DNA from: Victivallales bacterium
GTDB taxonomy: Bacteria > Verrucomicrobiota > Lentisphaeria > Oligosphaerales > Oligosphaeraceae
Direction of reading: 5' to 3'
Assembly: GCA_017964325.1 (NCBI GenBank)
Contig: JAGCSE010000127.1
Coordinates: forward strand, 1 to 18,753
Length of the DNA: 18,753 nt
A program made the position numbers and the translations under genes. This document shows, one piece after another, positions 15,574-18,753 of this stretch (positions within the stretch are counted from its first letter, which is position 1; each line of letters starts with the position of its first letter). The notes under the pieces are model-generated. The model saw only the letters and a program-made list of their open reading frames with translations. It was not told the origin of the DNA and did not search any database.

Positions 15574-18500
15574 ATGATGAAACAACTGATTGCATTACTC
15601 GCTGTCACTGGCACACTTGCATCAACTAATCTCCATGCGGACGACAATCCTTTCACGACCATTGCCGATTTCCGCAAATTGCCCGTCGATATCGAACTTC
15701 ACAAAGCAGCAGAACGGCAGCAATCCGCCAAAATTGTGCAAGTTGACGGGCAACCCCAGTACAGAGTCGAATGGAAACAGTCCATCGGCCCGTTTTTGGA
15801 ATTTTGCTTCCCCCGCAATTACGCCAACACGCACACAAAACTGCCCGCCTTCACGACCGCCCGTATCAAGCTCCGCGTACTTTTGCCGGAAAGACATTCC
15901 ATCCATCATCTGAACTTGCGGTTGCGTGACAGCGAAAACGAAATCTTCCAATATGCATGCGATGTCTCCAAGCTGACCGCCGGATGGCATACGCTTAAAT
16001 ATGATGTAAACAGCAATGGTGCAAACGGTATTTGGGGTGGCGGCAGAAATCCAAACAAACGGATCGACTTTCCCGCCTATTTCCATGGCCTTGCCGCCGA
16101 CTACATTCTGGACAAGGCGGATGGCATGGTCTGCTGGTTCGCCCTTGAAACCGTCCAGATTGGCGACATCGTCGAACTCAATCCGCGTTTCGCCGCCATT
16201 GACACAGGCCATCCCATCCATATTCTCGCCAACGGACATGAAGACGATCTGCGCATCGTTCTCGACAATGATTCCCCCCGCATCATCCGCGGCACGCTTG
16301 AATACACCATTTCCGATTACAAACAAACCGTCATCTCCCAAAACACGCTTCCATTGGATGTCTCGCCGCAGACAATCTTCTCCGCTCCTGTGAAAGCCCC
16401 CGCCCGATACGGCGTCTATACCGTCAAAACGATTGTCAATGACAATGACAAACGGATTCCGCCTGCACAAAAAATAACCAGTTTCGCCTACATGAAGCCT
16501 GTCGGCGCAACAGCCGGCAAAGCGGAGGGCTTTCTCTTCGGCGTCTGTTCGCATCCGCAGCGAAATTCAGCGGAAATCATTAAAAAAGAGGCAATTGCGG
16601 CATCATCTGTCGGCATCAAGATTCTCCGTGAAGATATCAGCTGGGATCTCATGCAGCCGTCGCAGGACCGCTGGAATTTCGAGCCGTTCGACCGTGTCGT
16701 CAATCTCTTCGGCGAACAAGGCGTAGAAATCCAGGCCATCTACGATTACTGCCCTGGCTGGGCGACCGCAAAGGACTGGAAGCCATTGGACGGCACGAAA
16801 AGAGGTGTTCCACGGCCGGACTATGATCTCTGGCGAAAATTCATCGCGGAATTTTCCAAACGGTACAAAGACAAGATCCGCTATGGCGAAGTCTGGAACG
16901 AACCGGATCTCGTCGGTTTCGCCAACTACTCTGCGGAAGAATATATCGAATTGATGAAAATCGCATACGAAGAAGTCAAAAAATACGCTCCTAATACATA
17001 TGTCCTCACAGGCGGATTCGCCCTCATGCCGCCGTCGTCCCATGCCTCGCTTCTCGATCCGGACCACATGAAGAAAACCCTCACGCTCGGCCGCGGTTCG
17101 TACGATATCCATGCGTTCCACGGTCATGGACGTCTCTCCGGTTACCGTCTCCAGCTCGACAACATGTTCAAAATGAGGAAGAAAGAAAATGTTACAGCCC
17201 CATGGTACGCAAATGAAACCGCCCTCCCGTCGTCGGATGGCGGCGAGCATTTCCAGGCTGTCACGCTATTCCAGAAATTCCTCTACAGCTGGGCGAAAGG
17301 TGCCATTGGATATAACTGGTATGATCTACGAAATGACGGCTATGACGCATCTTACGGTGAACACAATTTCGGTCTTGTCACACGCGATTTCTATCCGAAA
17401 TGCGCCTACGCCGCCTATAATACACTGGCTTCTCTCTACACAAAGGCCACTTTCCTCTCACAAATGGATTTCGGCGCGGACATAGACGCATTCGCCTTCC
17501 GTGCCGCAAACGGCGACCTGCTCATCCCTGCCTGGAATCTCAACCGCGCACAGGAAAACTCCATGATCATTCTTCTCGGCGTCACAGGAAAAGCCTCCGT
17601 CATCGATCTTTACGGTAATGAAATACCTTTGGGTGTGGAAAACGATGCCGTCGCCTATAAAATAGGACGCAATCCCGCCACGCTCCGCCTCCGAGGGCAG
17701 GAAAAACGTCCTGTCAACGGCGGCAATTTCTTCACCGTCGCCGCCCACCAGCCTGTCATGACGGGAAAAGGCAACTGCAAGGAATACCTTGAACGCCAGA
17801 AAGACTTTTTCATCCTGCCCGGACAGGACAATTCGCTGGTCTTCATCTTCCGCAATCCGACCGCCCATGACATCACGGCGGACATCGAGCTCGCCATGCC
17901 GCAAAGCCTCGATTGTCCGCAACCGAAGCAATCTGTCGTCATCCCGCCAAATGCGCACAAGGAGATGGTCTTCAAGATCATGGCGTCAAAGGACTTCGGA
18001 ACAAGCGAAATCTCCACGCCGATCACCGCCAATGCGTCTTTTGGAAGTCTCTGGAAAGGAGAACTGACGGTTACCGCCAATCCTGTCGTCATGTTGCCCG
18101 CTAGCGGAAACCATCCGCAATTCATACTCAATGATCGCATGCAGTATGTCAAACTCGTAGCGGAAGCTCCTGAATTGCAGCATTTGACATGGAGCGGTCC
18201 GGAAGACCTATCCGCTAACGTCTGGCTTGAACTGACAAAGGACGATTTCATCCTTAGGGCGGTCATCGTCGATGACGTACATGTCCAACCGTATCCCGAC
18301 AACAATTTATGGCAGGGCGACAGCATCCAATTCGCGCTCTGTTTCGGCGACACGCCGTACTATGAGTTCGGCCTCGCCCGCAATCAGGACGGCTCCGCCA
18401 ACACCGCCGTCTATTCCGCCCCGCCAAACCGCCGCCCAAAGCTGAAACTGACGACCGCCCGAGATGAAGCCACCCATACCACGACGTATGTCTGTTCCAT

Positions 18501-18684
18501 CCCGCGAAAAGATTTGGGACTTACTCCACAACGTGCACAGGCCGGTTTCCTCTTCAATCTCATCGTCAATGACAACGATGGTGACACCCGCGAAGGCTAT
18601 CTGGAAATCGCCCCGGGCATCGGCCGTGAAAAGAACGTCCGCTACTTCCAGCTGATCAAAGAGCGGATTCCAATTAAGCATTAA
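15574..18684 (+). CDS. Secreted clan GH-A glycoside hydrolase with CBM9-like C-terminus
   Basis: A 1036-residue exported hydrolase. Signal peptide in residues 1-22 (MMKQLIALLAVTGTLASTNLHA). Residues about 25-200 form a beta-sandwich (LNLRLRDSENEIF; GMVCWFALETVQIGDI), then a second beta-region to 305. The barrel spans about 318-630: GIKILREDISWDLMQP (347-362), the acid/base motif GEVWNEPD with E443 (438-445), DIHAFHGHG (511-519) and the likely nucleophile E548 in WYANETALP. This is the two-glutamate pattern of GH39/GH5-like clan GH-A enzymes. Residues about 845-1030 look like a CBM9-like domain (EDLSANVWLEL, DDVHVQPY, LWQGDSIQFAL). AGGA (15562-15565) lies 8 bases before the ATG at 15574; the open frame extends upstream into ccsA but without signal peptide or ribosome site. 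The stop codon lies in the first unit of the heptamer repeat. Substrate unknown. Confidence 0.82.
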   Translation: MMKQLIALLAVTGTLASTNLHADDNPFTTIADFRKLPVDIELHKAAERQQSAKIVQVDGQPQYRVEWKQSIGPFLEFCFPRNYANTHTKLPAFTTARIKLRVLLPERHSIHHLNLRLRDSENEIFQYACDVSKLTAGWHTLKYDVNSNGANGIWGGGRNPNKRIDFPAYFHGLAADYILDKADGMVCWFALETVQIGDIVELNPRFAAIDTGHPIHILANGHEDDLRIVLDNDSPRIIRGTLEYTISDYKQTVISQNTLPLDVSPQTIFSAPVKAPARYGVYTVKTIVNDNDKRIPPAQKITSFAYMKPVGATAGKAEGFLFGVCSHPQRNSAEIIKKEAIAASSVGIKILREDISWDLMQPSQDRWNFEPFDRVVNLFGEQGVEIQAIYDYCPGWATAKDWKPLDGTKRGVPRPDYDLWRKFIAEFSKRYKDKIRYGEVWNEPDLVGFANYSAEEYIELMKIAYEEVKKYAPNTYVLTGGFALMPPSSHASLLDPDHMKKTLTLGRGSYDIHAFHGHGRLSGYRLQLDNMFKMRKKENVTAPWYANETALPSSDGGEHFQAVTLFQKFLYSWAKGAIGYNWYDLRNDGYDASYGEHNFGLVTRDFYPKCAYAAYNTLASLYTKATFLSQMDFGADIDAFAFRAANGDLLIPAWNLNRAQENSMIILLGVTGKASVIDLYGNEIPLGVENDAVAYKIGRNPATLRLRGQEKRPVNGGNFFTVAAHQPVMTGKGNCKEYLERQKDFFILPGQDNSLVFIFRNPTAHDITADIELAMPQSLDCPQPKQSVVIPPNAHKEMVFKIMASKDFGTSEISTPITANASFGSLWKGELTVTANPVVMLPASGNHPQFILNDRMQYVKLVAEAPELQHLTWSGPEDLSANVWLELTKDDFILRAVIVDDVHVQPYPDNNLWQGDSIQFALCFGDTPYYEFGLARNQDGSANTAVYSAPPNRRPKLKLTTARDEATHTTTYVCSIPRKDLGLTPQRAQAGFLFNLIVNDNDGDTREGYLEIAPGIGREKNVRYFQLIKERIPIKH

Positions 18685-18753
18685 GCATTAAGCATTAAGC
18701 ATTAAGCATTAAGCATTAAGCATTAAGCATTAAGCATTAAGCATTAAGCATTA
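18673..18753. repeat. Perfect tandem heptamer repeat (ATTAAGC)n, running off the window
   Basis: Eleven and a half exact copies of ATTAAGC, 81 bases, to the window edge, so the true length is unknown. The first unit and part of the second encode the last codons and stop of the hydrolase (ATT AAG CAT TAA). Seven is not a multiple of three, so the TAA in each unit falls in every frame on both strands within 21 bases. Confidence 0.97.

Noticed and set aside
15622..16554. 310-codon minus-strand open frame opposite the GH-A hydrolase
   Set aside because: Shadow of codon bias in the hydrolase; no recognisable motif, and its frame opposes a well-supported gene.
18673..18753. CRISPR array
   Set aside because: Units are 7 bp with no spacers; a simple tandem repeat.

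Overview
This 18.75-kb window is chromosomal DNA from an uncultured-type, probably anaerobic, polysaccharide-degrading bacterium. The best guess, by inference only, is a gut Lentisphaerota/Victivallales or related PVC-superphylum organism. The reasons are the mix of a DUF4091/GH123-like giant enzyme with a CBM9-like domain, a second large secreted clan-GH-A hydrolase, WbsX/GH99-like and orphan TIM-barrel proteins without signal peptides, System II cytochrome c maturation, and a butyrate kinase/phosphotransacylase pair. No rRNA, tRNA, CRISPR, transposase or phage gene was recognised.

Layout. (1) Positions 1-1380, minus strand: butyrate kinase followed by the N-terminus of a phosphotransacylase (cut by the window edge), a two-gene acyl-phosphate/ATP fermentation operon with a perfect 10-bp hairpin in its leader. 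(2) 1688-2722, plus: a WbsX/GH99-like protein. (3) 6337-2764, minus: two tandem paralogous lipoproteins with a YceK-like segment, ankyrin-like repeats and a large shared C-terminal region of unknown function, behind a good candidate promoter. (4) 6338-6823: no intact gene. It holds a 9-bp-periodic imperfect inverted repeat and what reads as a decayed ankyrin-repeat gene on the plus strand. (5) 11574-6824, minus: MgtC-family membrane protein, a 1164-aa secreted DUF4091 enzyme and a UPF0158 protein, spaced 21 and 32 bp apart, probably one operon. (6) 11765-18684, plus: an unrecognised TIM-barrel-like protein, ResB, CcsA (8-bp overlap with ResB) and a 1036-aa secreted GH-A hydrolase with a CBM9-like C-terminus. 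The last gene's stop codon lies in the first unit of a perfect (ATTAAGC)n tandem repeat that runs off the end of the window.

How it fits together: secreted enzymes (DUF4091 and GH-A) would release sugars from complex glycans, the signal-less TIM-barrel proteins may act on intracellular sugars, and butyrate kinase plus phosphotransacylase would conserve energy from acyl-CoA. ResB/CcsA would attach haem to periplasmic c-type cytochromes, none of which is encoded here. The most unusual elements are the lipoprotein pair with the adjacent ankyrin relic, the heptamer repeat at the end, and the glycosidase/cytochrome-maturation gene mix.
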